Notes under the pieces: generated by a model | What the model saw: only the letters and a program-made list of their open reading frames with translations | What the model was told of the DNA's origin: nothing | Databases searched by the model: none | Source of the DNA: Clusia tigrina | Taxonomy: Eukaryota; Arthropoda; Insecta; Diptera; Clusiidae | Reading direction: 5' to 3' | Assembly (NCBI GenBank): GCA_920105625.2 | Contig: OV050030.1 | Location: forward strand, 171,055,315 to 171,119,314 | Length of the DNA stretch: 64,000 nt | Position numbers and translations under genes: made by a program | Shown here: piece after piece, positions 9,217-20,368 of the stretch | How the letters are laid out: each line of letters starts with the position of its first letter | Position numbering within the stretch: the stretch's first letter is position 1

Positions 9217-12200
9217 TAGCACTCGAAAACTGCCTCGGCAGTCGGAGAAGCAGTCTCCGACTCTCGGATATTGGGGAGGAGCTCATTCTCGTCCGAGAAC
9301 CCTGGGTCGTAAATGACCGGGTTTCTGGGCTCAATGCATACGGATATCATATGGTAAATATCGAATATCAAGGTAAGCCCAGATCCTGCATTCTGATAAA
9401 AAACAGAGTTAATTCTCTTATACTTCCTAGCTTCAGTGACAAGGACAATGTAGCCATGGCCATTGACATGGGTCCACGGACATTCTGGATCTCCTCTTCC
9501 TACATTGCTCATGACTATCATCGGCGCCGATGCCAATGCCTATCACGAAATATCGGGCAGCTCTGGCACAAATGATCGAGGTGAGTGTCTTTTTGATTTT
9601 ATCCTTTCAAACAACTTAGTTATTGCTAACCGGGGAAATGAACCGACCTTCCTTACATCCATAACGAAGGATGCGCTTGTTGGCGATAACTACTCCAACA
9701 TAATAAGCCGGTTGGTTCGTCTCCCACGAATGCTCCTTTCGGACCACTGCTATATCACCTTTGACATTATCTCGAGGGAGACTACAGGCTATACAGGATA
9801 TCTTAAGCTAGTCAATAGGAAAAACACGAACTGGCCTCTTTTTCAGCTCACACTGGTGTCATGCTTAGCAACGACTCCCCCCACTCTCCACAACCATCTC
9901 GACATTGATCGGGCGGTCGACGATTTGACCATAGCTTTTAAAAGAGCCACTCATATCTCTTGCATCGCTCCCGAACCACGTGGCAAACCTAAACCTTCCG
10001 TGGTGGAATTCGGAAATCGCAAGCCTTCGCAAAGCTTGTAGAATGCTCTTTAACAAAGCTTAAGTTACAGCTGATTGGGCCCCTTTCAAAACTAAACAAA
10101 AAGAGTTTAAATACGCCATTAGGCGAGGGAAACGAGCGTCATGGAGGTAATTTTGCGAAAGCATTGAATCGGCATCAGAGGCTAGCCTTCTTCGAAAAAT
10201 TCTCCACTCCTCTAAGCCCTTGACTATATCCAAAAACCAGATGGCAGCTGGACTCACTCAAGCGCCGAAACCCTTGATATCCTACTAGACACCCACTTCC
10301 CAGGAAGTGTAGCCTCAATGGATCAAGCACTCTATCAGGTGGACCAGGCTTCCCATGATAGCCTCCCTTTATACCAAGTGACAAAAAGTTACCGTGAGTG
10401 GTCCATTCAAACCTTTAAGCCATACAAGTCCCCCGAGCCGGACGGCATCATTCCTGCCGATATCCAAAATGGAAAGAGATTATCCTTCCATGGCTGCTAC
10501 AAATATATAATGCAAGCCTCAGATTGCAATATATTCCCTTACGCTGACGCACGGCTCGAGTCGTCTTCATCCCGGAAGTGGGGAAGGCCTCACACACCAA
10601 ACCTAACGATTACAGACCCATAAGTCTAACATCCTTTCTTCTCAAGCTTTTAGAAAGAGCCCTTGACCCACATATCAGGACTCGATCAACCCTTCTTTTC
10701 TCTCTGTATCTCAACACGCCTACTCTAAAGGCAAATCGATTGAAACAACACTTCATTATCTCATTTCTCAAGCTGACAAATCCTTGGCGTTCAAGGACTT
10801 CACACTAGCCATATTTCTGGACATCGAGGGATCATTCAACAATGTACGCCCCAACGCTATCATTTCCGCACTCTATAATCTTAACCTGAATTCTGGCCTT
10901 CTTAAATTTATAGAGCTTCTACTAAAATCTAGAATCATCACTTGCACAATCGGCAGTGCCCAATCAAGGAGGGTGGTTAACAGGGGCACACCACAAGGGG
11001 GTGTTTTTCACCCCTCCTCTGGAACCTGACAGTTAACACACTACTGCTGAGATTGGAATCTACTGGATGCAAAGAGATAGCCTATACGGACGACATAGCA
11101 ATTGCGGCATCCGGAAAATTCCCCCAAACACTTTCCGAAAAGCTTAACTATTCACTTTCTATTGTGTCGAACTGATGTCGTGAATTCGAACTTGGGGTTG
11201 ACCCCTCCAAAACTTAGGCTATGCTTTTCACTAGGAAGTACAAAATTCCAAGGTTTACATGCCTAGTCTAAACGGCACTCCGCTCTCTTTGAGCACACAC
11301 GTTAAGTACTTAGGCCTGATTCTCGACCCAAAGCTTAATTAGAAAGCCAATTTAGCTGAGAGGGCACGTAAAACAATATGCGCTATATACTGGTGTAGAA
11401 AAGCATGAGGTGGACTTCGTCCTAAAGTCGTGCTCTGGCTCTACAGGGCCATCGTCTACCCCAACCTGTTATACGGGTCGGTCTTATGGTGGCAAGCTCT
11501 CCAAAAAGCCTGAAATATCAAACCCCTCGCACTTTCGCATAACCCTGACGGGCCATGCCTTTATTCTGAATCAGGATCCACCTGTCCACAACTTTATCAA
11601 TTACATGTCGGTCTATCCCGATTTGAACAGGAAATTCGCCCTCATTATTCCAAGCAGAAATGGCGAGATTTCAAAAGACCTAATCATCGGTGAAACGGTC
11701 GAAATCAATACCGACGATTGCAAACTTGGAGGTAGAGTCGGCAGCGGTATCTTTTCCGACAATCTGGACTTAAATATCTCCCTACGTCTCCCAGACCATT
11801 GCAGTGTCTTTCAGGCTGAGGTCATGGCCATTTATCACGCACCCAAATGGATGCTGAGTAGCGATATCGGCGCAGTCGACGTATCTATCTGCTCAGACAG
11901 CCAAGCCACCATTAAATCTCTTTTTGGCTCCACGGCCACATCAAGACTCGTTCATGAGCTCGCAAGTTACTCTAGGGGGCACCTACTCTGGGTTCCCGGA
12001 CATAGCGAAATCCCGGGAAACTGCGAGGCGGACGAGCTTGCCAAGGCAGGCACGCTAATGCACGAAATTCAGCCTTCCGTAAACATCGGCATTCCACTGG
12101 CAACAGCCAAGCTCGAAATTAAACGGGAATATCTGGTTGACGCCTACAAGTCCTGGGCTGACGAGGAATCCTGCCACACGGCTAGACTAACTTGGGCAAG

Positions 12201-12540
12201 AATGGACAAAAACAGAACCAATCAACTTCTTCGCCTGGATCGTGTATCACTGTCGACAACTGTGTCGGTTTTGACCGGCCACTGCATAATGGGACAGCAC
12301 GCAGAAAGACTTGGCCTACCCTCAACGATTTTTGCCGAGGCTTGGCTCCGAGGAGGAGGACGAGACGGTTTTCCACCTCTTATGCCACTGCCTATCCTTG
12401 AGCAGAAAAAGAATTGATACCTTTGGTATCCCATTTCTTACAAGCCTGATAGAGGTATCATGCATTAATATTAGGGACATAGCCAGGTTCATCAAAGTAT
12501 CAGGATGGTTTCCTGCAACATGACGGGGGAGTCGTGCCTT
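9217..12540 (+). pseudogene. LINE ORF2: endonuclease, RT and RNase H
   Basis: Domains in order. The APE-type endonuclease spans about 9290-9780, with an early REPW motif, IGADANAYH, RGECLFDFILSNNLVIANRG and LLSDHCYI. The RT spans about 10390-11130, with KSPEPDGI, NDYRPISLTSFLLKLLERAL, IFLDIEGSFNNV, RGTPQGG and a YTDDIAIAA (YADD-type) box. RNase H spans about 11690-12060, with INTDDCKLGG, VFQAEVMAI, CSDSQATIKSL and WVPGHSEIPGNCEADELAKAG. The Cys/His tail follows (EEEDETVFHLLCHC near 12352). Frame changes near 9460, 10580, 11030 and 12320 mean no active protein is made. Catalytic residues remain recognisable. Confidence 0.85.
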
Positions 12541-12650
12541 TCCTGGTGCTGTCCTTGCGCTGACTATCACCATCCCAAGTAAGGGAACTTTTTAGTCAGT
12601 GCTTGAACGGCGCCACACCGTGGTATCACAATGGGCCATTGTGTGTGCTC
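12541..12650 (+). other. Probable 3' UTR of the LOA-like LINE
   Basis: Short non-coding stretch after ORF2 containing caccgtggtatcacaatggg. It is assigned only by position, and no poly(A) tail is visible. Confidence 0.4.
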
Positions 12651-13267
12651 AAGTGTGCTTTTGGCAAACTGGGTGGCCACTCCTACCTACTTACCTAGAA
12701 CGCGCTCGGAAACGCAAACTCCAACTCCCTCTGACTTATTCCACCGGTTTGCAAATTCAAACTCCCGTTCACCATCCTTCTGTTCTGCCGATCCGTTTGA
12801 ATTTTCAAATTTAAGTTTTTATCAACATATCTAATTTTATTCACTTTGACCTCATTCTCCACCGCTAACTCACACCGGCGCATTTTTTCCAAATAACTGC
12901 TCTCACACACAATCGGCACTTTCTAGCAGATCCCATACTCTCAAAGTTTTAAAAAAAAACCTTCTTAAATCAAATCCTGTTCTCAAACCGCTGTTTTTGT
13001 CTACCATCAACTCCGGTCAATCCTCCTATTTCTAATATCTACTAATCTGAGGCAGCGCCCTCTATACCTCATAACAAACCTTAACTGGGTGCATTCAGAA
13101 GAATAGCTGATTTCCCTTTTAGCTGTCCACATCACGTGACTAATTTATTAATTACCAACATTTATTATTTTAGAACGCCAAACAACCAACACAACACCGC
13201 AAAACCACGTCCATGCTATTTTAATTAATGTATAATTTCTCACTCACATACTGAAAGGTAAAAGGAA
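12651..13267. other. No gene recognised
   Basis: Moderately A+T-rich sequence with pyrimidine-rich segments and no convincing coding similarity on either strand. It could be further LINE 3' UTR or older non-coding DNA. Confidence 0.5.
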
Positions 13268-13672
13268 TTATGAGTCTAGTTAACTAGTAAATATAAATTA
13301 TATAAATTGCTTACCACTTTAAGCAGCTCTTATGAATTTCTCCATTCCTGTGAATTTCGTTTTTTTTTTAACAGTACATAATCGCATATTGCTTATGTTT
13401 GACAATGCTGGAGGTACGAAATTCACCTTGCAGTCATCAGTAAGTAAATTTACCTTAGTATTGGTCAAAATTATTGAAATTCCGGAGAACGGGGCAAGAT
13501 GAATTTATTTACGTGGTGGCAGCAAGAACAAATTTTTTGAACCAATTTTCCCTCAGTAAATGTCGAAATTGAAATTATAGAAAAATGCGATCAAAGCAAA
13601 TGTGCAAACAATTTAAAATAGAGTTTTGATTTGAGTAATTAAGAGTTTTTTAATTGTGCAGTTTGAACATTA

Positions 13673-14142
13673 CATAGTGTCTCGATCAGCTATAATTCAT
13701 GGCAATGTTCATGTCTTAACATCAAAATGGTAAGTGGAGACCCCATATGTTAATGTCATACCAAGAAAAATAAACATTATGTCAAGACAGCGGTGCTGCT
13801 AGAAACCCTGACATAAATTTGAAGTTTCACTCAATTTTAACGTTTGTATATTTAAAAATTGCTCAAATTAAATTTAAAAAAAGCGAAATAATAAATTTAA
13901 TAAATATTTATTGAGAATTTGAGTATTTGAGATATTACAAACTCTTCAATTTCTGTTTGCAGTTTTTTTAAATCTCTTAAAGCATTTAATGCGAGAACGC
14001 ATCTCTGTTGTTTATTGTTCAAAGCCATTGTATAAAATGAAATGCTTAAACATAATTTGCCCACTTCATATTTTGACAGCCAACAGCTGCTCTGACATGA
14101 ACATGAACTTTGACATGAATTATAGCTAGTCAAGACACTATG
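13673..14142. mobile_element. Harbinger-type MITE with TTA duplication
   Basis: A 470-bp element with imperfect terminal inverted repeats of about 45 bp (catagtgtct ... at the left, its complement ending gacactatg at the right). It is flanked by TTA at 13670-13672 and TTA at 14143-14145. The host sequence across it (gtttgaacatta + tgaagaaattatgac) is uninterrupted in the related repeat at 35690-35740, giving an internal empty-site control. A TTA/TAA duplication is the signature of PIF/Harbinger transposition. Confidence 0.8.
13897..14133 (-). other. Small unrecognised ORF inside the MITE
   Basis: A 78-codon minus-strand ORF. Its first part (CQSSCSCQSSC) is just translated TIR repeat. From an internal Met at about 14028 it encodes a leucine-rich helical segment (LALNALRDLKKLQTEIEEF). 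It may be a relic of a transposase N-terminus or chance. No function is assigned. Confidence 0.25.
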
Positions 14143-14485
14143 TTATGAAGAAATTATGACTCTATTTAACTTTTAAATATATTTTATATAAACTGGAGCT
14201 CTTATGCATTTCTCCATTCCTCTCAATTTCGTTACTTTTGAACGATAGCTAGTGGGAGATTGCTTGTGTTTGACATTTCCGGAGGTACGAAATTCACCTT
14301 GCAGCCACCATGTACGAGGGCGGATTGATATTGAAGCTACCTAGCGCTAGATGGCAGCACAAACACAAAAACTTTTTTTTTAGAAATTGCGATCTGTCAA
14401 ACGTCAGCTGTTAAAATTTCACCCAAATTCATTAGTTTATTTGTTGTAGTCGTTTAAAGTAAGCAACTTTTGTGTTTCTTGAAAA

Positions 14486-14778
14486 ATGGAAAAAAGCGAA
14501 TTTCGTGCAGTGATTAAACACTATTATTTGAAAGGGAAAACGGCGAAAGAGACAAAAGAAAAGCTCGATAAACATTACGATGAGTCTGCTCCGTCAGATT
14601 ACATGGTAAAATATTGGATTGCTGAATTTAAACGCGGCCGAACAAGCACTGCAACAATACCATCAACAGGCCAAAAGAGGTGGTTACTGAAGAAAATATC
14701 AAGAAAGTCCTAGATATCGATATGAATGATCGCCGAGTCAAGTGGCGTGAGATTGTTGAAATGGTAAACATATCATAT
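14486..14778 (+). pseudogene. Mariner A transposase, N-terminal part
   Basis: Starts MEKSEFRAVIKHYYLKGKTA, the paired helix-turn-helix DNA-binding region of mariner transposases, and continues through YMVKYWIAEFKRGRTST. A frameshift near 14677 ends this frame. The next frame carries a helix-turn-helix segment ending MVNISY, where the gypsy element has inserted. Family length is about 345 residues. Confidence 0.88.
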
Positions 14779-15400
14779 TGTTACGAAATTGCCCTCTTGA
14801 CAATTTACTCTGTTACAAAATTGCCCTCCTGACAATTCCTCTAACTCTCTGTACTCGGACTCGTACCACTGGATTGTGTAGTAATCAAACAATCGCCGGT
14901 TAAATTAAAATAATTAGCTTTATTTAATTATTGCTATTTACACATTTAATATTAGGCTTAAAGTTTACTTAGTTATTATTTGCACTTTATTTCACAAACC
15001 ATTAGTCACTTTATTTAATAAGTAATTTCATCACTTTATTTAATAATGAATTTCATCACTTTGCAAAATTACAAATACTGCTAATACTGCTGCTTAGATT
15101 AAAATGCCTGATGTATACACTTTTACGATCTCTGATCTACTGTATTCCACTTTGAACAGTCTTCTCGCTTTTATAGTTTTCGAATGGTTGGAGTCGAAAA
15201 TTCTACGCTATTCTCGTATTTTCTAGAAGCTTCTATCCACTTCGACAGAAGTCGAGAATATTCTTTTTGATATTACCGACGGATGGTTCTTGAATAAGCT
15301 TTTATTCGAATAGTTCGCATCTTGACTCACAGGGGGCACTCATTCTCCAGATGGGATCCTAAAAGTATGCAATCCCTTTTCACTGAGCTATCACGTTTCA
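14779..15400 (-). repeat. 3' LTR of gypsy element B
   Basis: On the + strand it begins tgttacgaaattgccctc and ends tcacgtttca, matching 20369-20990 over its full 622 bp. It terminates only 11 bp past the pol stop codon. Confidence 0.95.
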
Positions 15401-15411
15401 CTGCCCTCCGC
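15401..15411 (-). other. Polypurine tract of element B
   Basis: On the minus strand the sequence between the end of pol and the 3' LTR reads agcggagggcag. This purine-rich run is appropriate for plus-strand DNA priming. Confidence 0.65.
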
Positions 15412-18400
15412 TTAAACTTGTTCGTCCCGAACAAGGATAGTACTGCAACCTTTATAAGGAGATAACCTCTCTAAATGAACGACTTTCATTTTGCTCCTGG
15501 CATTTCTCGCCAACTGGATGCGGTATACTACATCGTTGAGCCGCTTTATCACCTTATAAGGGCCTTCCCAGTGTGTTTGCAGTTTTGGCGATAATCCCTT
15601 TTTCCTTTGCGGATTATGAAGCATAACTAGCTGCCCTTCCTGAAATCCCTTGGAGTTTGCTCGTAGATCATATCTGGCTTTCATTTTATCACTCATCAGT
15701 TGTGTGCGCTTTCTGATGGTTCCATGAATTTCATTCAGCTGTCTTCGTTTGTCAGCTACATAACTGCTACATGAAACTTCCGTAGATGAGTAGGCACCGA
15801 ATTTCAGATCTGCAGGCAATCTTATGTCACAACCGAAAATAGCCTTAGCTGGTGTTGTAGATGTTGTATCGTGAGTTGCCGATCGGTATGCCATTAAGAA
15901 GAGGGGTATGTGTTGGTCCCAATTTTTCTGGTTTCTGTCCACGACTTTTCTTAGGTGTTCCTCAAGCGTACGATTAAATCTTTCAACCATTCCATCGGAT
16001 TGTGGGTGCAAAGGGGTTGTACGAGTTTTGCGTATGCCCATCAATTCACTCATTTCCCTGAATATTGTTGACTCGAAATTTCTGCCTTGATCCGAGTGCA
16101 ACTCGAGGGGAGCTCCGAATCTGCAGACCCAATTATTGATAAATGCATCTGCAACGGTCTTAGCTTCTTGATCGGGAATGGGGTATACTTCTGGCCATTT
16201 ACTAAAATAGTCGATTACGACGAGAACATATTTGTTGCCGGAATCACTAATTGGAAACGGACCTGCTATGTCCATTGCAATACGCTCAAATGGCGCTACC
16301 ACGTTGTATAAATGCATCTTCCCCTGGCTGCGACGGCTCGGTCCCTTGGCAGCTGTACACTTTTCACAAGCACTAATCCAGTCAACTACCGATTGCTGGC
16401 AACCAACCCAATAAAATCGTGTTTTAATTTTCTCGACTGTTTTTGTTATTCTCAAATGCCCTCCGCTTGGCCCACTATGGTATTCCTTGAGAATTTCGCT
16501 TATTCTTGCCTTGGGTACCACAATCAAGTTCTTCGTGGTTTTTCCATCTTCGCTCTCCCACAGGCGGAATAGGCATCCATCTTGCAGCTTTAAGCTATTC
16601 CATTGAGCCCAATATGCTTTAGTTATGGGGCTTTCAGTCGAGATTTCGTTCCAATCAGGCCGTTTTCCTTCGCTCTTACTTGATACGATTTTTGCCAAAT
16701 CTGGGTCATTTCGTTGTTCTTCTTTTATCTTTTCCGCTGTCCATTCATCGTCTGGTAAAACAGCCATTAAGCGCACATCGACTACTCCTTCTTTCCCTTC
16801 CGCTTTAGAACAGTGCTTACATTCCATACTGCAAGGACGTCGTGATAGTGCATCAGCATTCCCGTGGTTTCCGCCTCTGCGATGTTCTATTGTGAAATCG
16901 TAGCTTTGGAGTCTCTCAATCCATCTCGCAACCTGACCTTCGGGATTTTTGAACTGTAATAGCCAGCGCAGAGCAGCGTGATCCGTTCTCAACAATAACT
17001 TTTGTCCATACAGGTACTTGTTAAAGTGCTTCACGCACTGCATAACCGCCAAAAGTTCTCTCCGTGTTACACAGTAATTTCGCTCTGGCTTTGATAAGAT
17101 CTTACTGAAGTAGGCTATTACTCTTTCATGTCCGTCAATAACTTGCGACAGGACACCTCCAATCCCGAATCCACTTGCATCTGTATCCAAAATAAATTTT
17201 TCGCCAGGTATTGGATACGCAAGGATCGGAGCTGTACACAATAGCTCTTTCAATCTGTTGAATGCCTTCTCCTGTTCGCTTTTCCACTCAAAAGGACAAT
17301 TTCTCCTCGTTAATGCATGCAGACTACCAGCCACGTCCGCAAAGCCTGGAACAAAGCGTCTGTAATAGGTGCAAAGACCCAAGAAGCTGCGTAGCTCATG
17401 CAAACTAGTTGGTCTTGGCCACTCCCTTACTAAGTCTATCTTATCTGGATCTGTGTGTACTCCTTCAGGTGTGACTTTATGTCCAAGGTACTTGACTTCT
17501 TTCTTGAAGAACGAGCATTTTTTTGCGCTCAGCTTCAACCCTGAAGCTCCTAATCGCATCAATACTTCTTCCAAATTCTTCAAGTGGTCCTCGAAGTCCT
17601 TTCCCATAACGATGATGTCATCTAAGTACACCAGACACGTTTTCCAGTGAAGACCCTTTAGCACATGTTCCATTAAGCGTTCAAATGTAGCTGGAGCATT
17701 ACACAGTCCGAATGGCATCACCAAAAATTGCCATAGTCCATCACCGGCACTGAATGTTGTCTTTTCCTTGTCTTGTTCGTCTACTGCCACTTGCCAATAT
17801 CCGCTTTGTAAATCCAGCGCTGAGAACCAATTTGAACCAGAAAGTGTGTGCAACGTATCGTCGATTCGAGGTAATGGATAACTATCTTTCTTCGTTACCT
17901 CATTTAGTTTACGATAATCTACACAGAAACGTGTGGAGCCATCCTTCTTCTTGACTAATACCACTGGAGAACTCCAGGGGCTCGCTGATGGCTCTATGAC
18001 GTTGTTCTGATGCATTTCCTTCAGCAATACATTCACCTCTTCTCTCTTTGCCAGAGGTACTCTTCTTGACGCTTGACGAATGGGTTTGGCATCACCAGTG
18101 TTGATTGTGTGTTTCACCATCTTTGTTCTGCCTTCGTTTTTACCCTTTTCAGCAAATACTGACCAATGTCTTGCCAAAAGTTGGCTGGCAGTCCTCCTCT
18201 GCTCTGTGGATAAGTCTTTGCTCCATTCTTTCGTAAGATCGTCGAGTACCTTTTTATCAGCTGGTATCTTCATTTTTGTGTCTCGCGGCTGGCTTTCACA
18301 GTTTACAATTGCCGAAATTGCCCGGCAATTTCCAATTATCTGTCCTTTCTCTATGGTTTTTGCGGAATTTGCAAGATTGACCACTCTTACTGGCACTATT

Positions 18401-18954
18401 CTGTTCTGCTGTTCTTCTACGAGGGTTTTTCCAATGATGATGTCATCCAGTACAAATTTTTCATCCGTTTCCACAACCCACAACTTGTTCTTCTCCACAT
18501 CTCCGTCCATTTTGGCCCATATGACTGCCTCTGACTTTGCTGGGATTTTTGTCCGCCGCGATACAATGGCTTGTCGGATACCTCCATACTTATCCTCACC
18601 AATGGATAACGGTAATTCGGTGTTCGCATACTTCAACATTCGGCATTTCAAATCTAGGGTGAATCCATTCCGAATCATAAAATCCACACCTAAGATTAAT
18701 TCGTCCACAATATCCGCAACTACAAACTCGTGCGTCACTGTTGTGGTGCCGATAGTTATTTTCCGTGTAACTTTTCCCAGTACCGGTGCATCATCTCCAG
18801 TTGCCGTACGCAATCTTATTCCCAGAAGCGGCTCGATTCCCCGAACGAGATCCCTTCTAATTATGGAATGTGATGCACCCGTATCCAATGTTACCACGAT
18901 TTTTCTTCCATTTACTACGCTGTCGACAGTTAGGCTGTTGATTTTCCGTGCCAT
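15412..18954 (-). CDS. Pol polyprotein of gypsy element B (1180 aa)
   Basis: An uninterrupted Pol with all enzymatic domains. Protease: VTLDTGASHSIIRR near residue 22, ILGVDFMI near residue 87. RT: CVDYRKLN near 345, YLDDIIVMG near 445. RNase H: LDTDASGFGIGG near 590, RTDHAALRWLL near 655. Integrase zinc finger: HLRITKTVEKI ... CEKCTAAK near 835-885. Integrase core: MDIAGPFP, HSDQGRNFES and HPQSDGMVERFNR. A GPYKVIK element lies near the C-terminus. The pol frame stays open upstream of this ATG into the end of gag and is -1 relative to gag. Expression by -1 frameshifting is therefore plausible and the true Pol start may be a fusion. A 292-codon antisense ORF over its 5' end is a shadow. Confidence 0.95.
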   Translation of the reverse strand: MARKINSLTVDSVVNGRKIVVTLDTGASHSIIRRDLVRGIEPLLGIRLRTATGDDAPVLGKVTRKITIGTTTVTHEFVVADIVDELILGVDFMIRNGFTLDLKCRMLKYANTELPLSIGEDKYGGIRQAIVSRRTKIPAKSEAVIWAKMDGDVEKNKLWVVETDEKFVLDDIIIGKTLVEEQQNRIVPVRVVNLANSAKTIEKGQIIGNCRAISAIVNCESQPRDTKMKIPADKKVLDDLTKEWSKDLSTEQRRTASQLLARHWSVFAEKGKNEGRTKMVKHTINTGDAKPIRQASRRVPLAKREEVNVLLKEMHQNNVIEPSASPWSSPVVLVKKKDGSTRFCVDYRKLNEVTKKDSYPLPRIDDTLHTLSGSNWFSALDLQSGYWQVAVDEQDKEKTTFSAGDGLWQFLVMPFGLCNAPATFERLMEHVLKGLHWKTCLVYLDDIIVMGKDFEDHLKNLEEVLMRLGASGLKLSAKKCSFFKKEVKYLGHKVTPEGVHTDPDKIDLVREWPRPTSLHELRSFLGLCTYYRRFVPGFADVAGSLHALTRRNCPFEWKSEQEKAFNRLKELLCTAPILAYPIPGEKFILDTDASGFGIGGVLSQVIDGHERVIAYFSKILSKPERNYCVTRRELLAVMQCVKHFNKYLYGQKLLLRTDHAALRWLLQFKNPEGQVARWIERLQSYDFTIEHRRGGNHGNADALSRRPCSMECKHCSKAEGKEGVVDVRLMAVLPDDEWTAEKIKEEQRNDPDLAKIVSSKSEGKRPDWNEISTESPITKAYWAQWNSLKLQDGCLFRLWESEDGKTTKNLIVVPKARISEILKEYHSGPSGGHLRITKTVEKIKTRFYWVGCQQSVVDWISACEKCTAAKGPSRRSQGKMHLYNVVAPFERIAMDIAGPFPISDSGNKYVLVVIDYFSKWPEVYPIPDQEAKTVADAFINNWVCRFGAPLELHSDQGRNFESTIFREMSELMGIRKTRTTPLHPQSDGMVERFNRTLEEHLRKVVDRNQKNWDQHIPLFLMAYRSATHDTTSTTPAKAIFGCDIRLPADLKFGAYSSTEVSCSSYVADKRRQLNEIHGTIRKRTQLMSDKMKARYDLRANSKGFQEGQLVMLHNPQRKKGLSPKLQTHWEGPYKVIKRLNDVVYRIQLARNARSKMKVVHLERLSPYKGCSTILVRDEQV

Positions 18955-19022
18955 CTGAGAAACGAAGATTCTGGGGCTACATGTTGTGGGAGTCAGATCA
19001 AGCCCCTCGAGACTGACTCCAT

Positions 19023-20315
19023 CTAGTTTGTCGACGACTTTTCAACATTTTCTGATTCCCTATTTTGGAATCTGACTTGCTTTGGAGGTCTTACCGGTGA
19101 GCGTGATCTAGAACGTTTCCGTCTCGATTGGCAATTACGGGCCATGTGTCCCACCTCTCCGCAGGTGAAGCATTTGCCCGTGAAACTTTGGCCGCTTTCA
19201 ACTTGTACCTGACGGGCTCTGTATACTGGCTGGCACACCAAGGCTGCTGTCTCTGAAGTTAAAGCGCTAGCTACTGTCTCCATATATGTAGCTTTCGGAT
19301 TAGTTATTGCAGAACGCTTTATCTCCGCATCGCGAATGCCATATACAAAGGTGTCCATCATACACCTCTCAGTGATCTCTCCTGGGTAGGCAAGATGAGC
19401 CAACCGCTCCACTTCCGCCGCAAACTGTTGAAGAGACTCACCACTCTTTTGTACACGTGTTCGTAGCTCTACTTGGTACATCTGCTTCCGGTGTTCACTA
19501 CCATACTTGCGCTGAACGGCATTCATTAAGCTTTCATAGCAGTCTCGCTCACTTTCTGAGATCGTTTGAAGCACATCAGCGGCAGCACCTTTCAACGAAA
19601 CGGTTAGTGCAGCCACTTTTTCGCGAGCACTCCAACCATTTGTGCTAGCGGTAGTCTCAAACTGCATTCTGAAGACACTAAATGTTGTGGTTCCATCATA
19701 GGTAGGAGGCTTCAGTTTTATTGAGGATAAAGCTGTCACAGGCAATGCACCTTCCTGTAGTAGGTGAATTCTTTGCTCTAATTCGTTTTGCTTTTGCTCG
19801 TTCGCAATTAATTTTTGTTCTACAGATTTTTCGAACGATTCCTGCCGTGTCTCAATTTCACAAACCTTCCTGTCTACCATCTCGGACATTTCTTTCATCT
19901 GCTGTGAGTTTTGTTCCGCTAGTAGAGCAAGTCGTATTTCACTCTGCTGTAACTGTTCTTTAACATCCTCTCTGACAGCTTGAGCATTTTGTTATAATCG
20001 CAACTGCATCTTCTCATCGGCTACTTGAGAATTTTGTTGTAACTGCTGCTGCATATCCTGTTTAAAGGATTGCATTATCCCGATGAGTGCGCTCATGTCA
20101 AAGTTACCCGTGTTAGGTTCTTGTGGTGTTTCTTCGTGGCGAGATGTCGTTGGCTCTTCACACTGGAATTCATGCTCATCGACGTCTATACCCTGCTCCT
20201 CTAAAGCGCTTCTTAGTCGTACCTGCAGCTCCGCTTTAAGCCCTTGTGTTTGCAAATTTAAGCGCTCAAGCTCCTTCTTGAGCTGCTCCAATCTCAGTTT
20301 TTCGAATTTTACCAT
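19023..20315 (-). pseudogene. Gag of gypsy element B with SAP-like N-terminus and one stop
   Basis: One frame of about 430 codons from the ATG at 20315, broken only by a TAA at 19992-19994 (codon 108). The N-terminus (LRLEQLKKELERLNLQTQG ... LRSALEE) resembles a SAP DNA-binding motif. A Gln-rich coiled-coil follows, then a capsid-like region (PPTYDGTTTFSVFRMQFE ... NGWSAREKVAALT), then one CCHC knuckle (CFTCGEVGHMARNC) and an Arg/Ser tail. The stop could be a real lesion, a readthrough codon or a sequencing error. Because the LTRs look identical, the stop must be recent or tolerated. Confidence 0.8.
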
Positions 20316-20345
20316 TGTTTATTACAGATACACAATCCCACCAAT

Positions 20346-20368
20346 TGTTACGAACTTCTGACACCAAT
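20346..20368 (-). other. Primer-binding site region of element B
   Basis: Immediately inside the 5' LTR the minus strand reads attggtgtcagaagttcg, starting with the TGG expected opposite a tRNA CCA end. The + strand shows a short tandem duplication, ccaattgttacgaa occurring at both 20341 and 20364, that the relative at 55048 lacks. This looks like a reverse-transcription slippage scar. The tRNA was not identified. Confidence 0.6.

Larger units (their letters stand above)
300..12650 (+). mobile_element. LOA/I-type LINE, interrupted by an LTR element
   Basis: A non-LTR retrotransposon whose two halves (about 300-1382 and 8571-12650) are separated by the gypsy-type element at 1383-8570. Its order is a G+C-richer 5' leader, ORF1, and ORF2 with an apurinic-type endonuclease, reverse transcriptase, RNase H and a C-terminal Cys/His segment. 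The coding order continues across the insertion: ORF1 reads ...CYQGHIKI before the insertion and DQRSADLYK after it. The RNase H domain after the RT is typical of the I, R1 and LOA groups. The element is dead, with several frameshifts and stops. Both ends are approximate. Confidence 0.8.

Noticed and set aside
18080..18958. 292-codon + strand ORF
   Set aside because: It lies antisense to the intact Pol of element B, mirrors its codons and has no recognisable motif.
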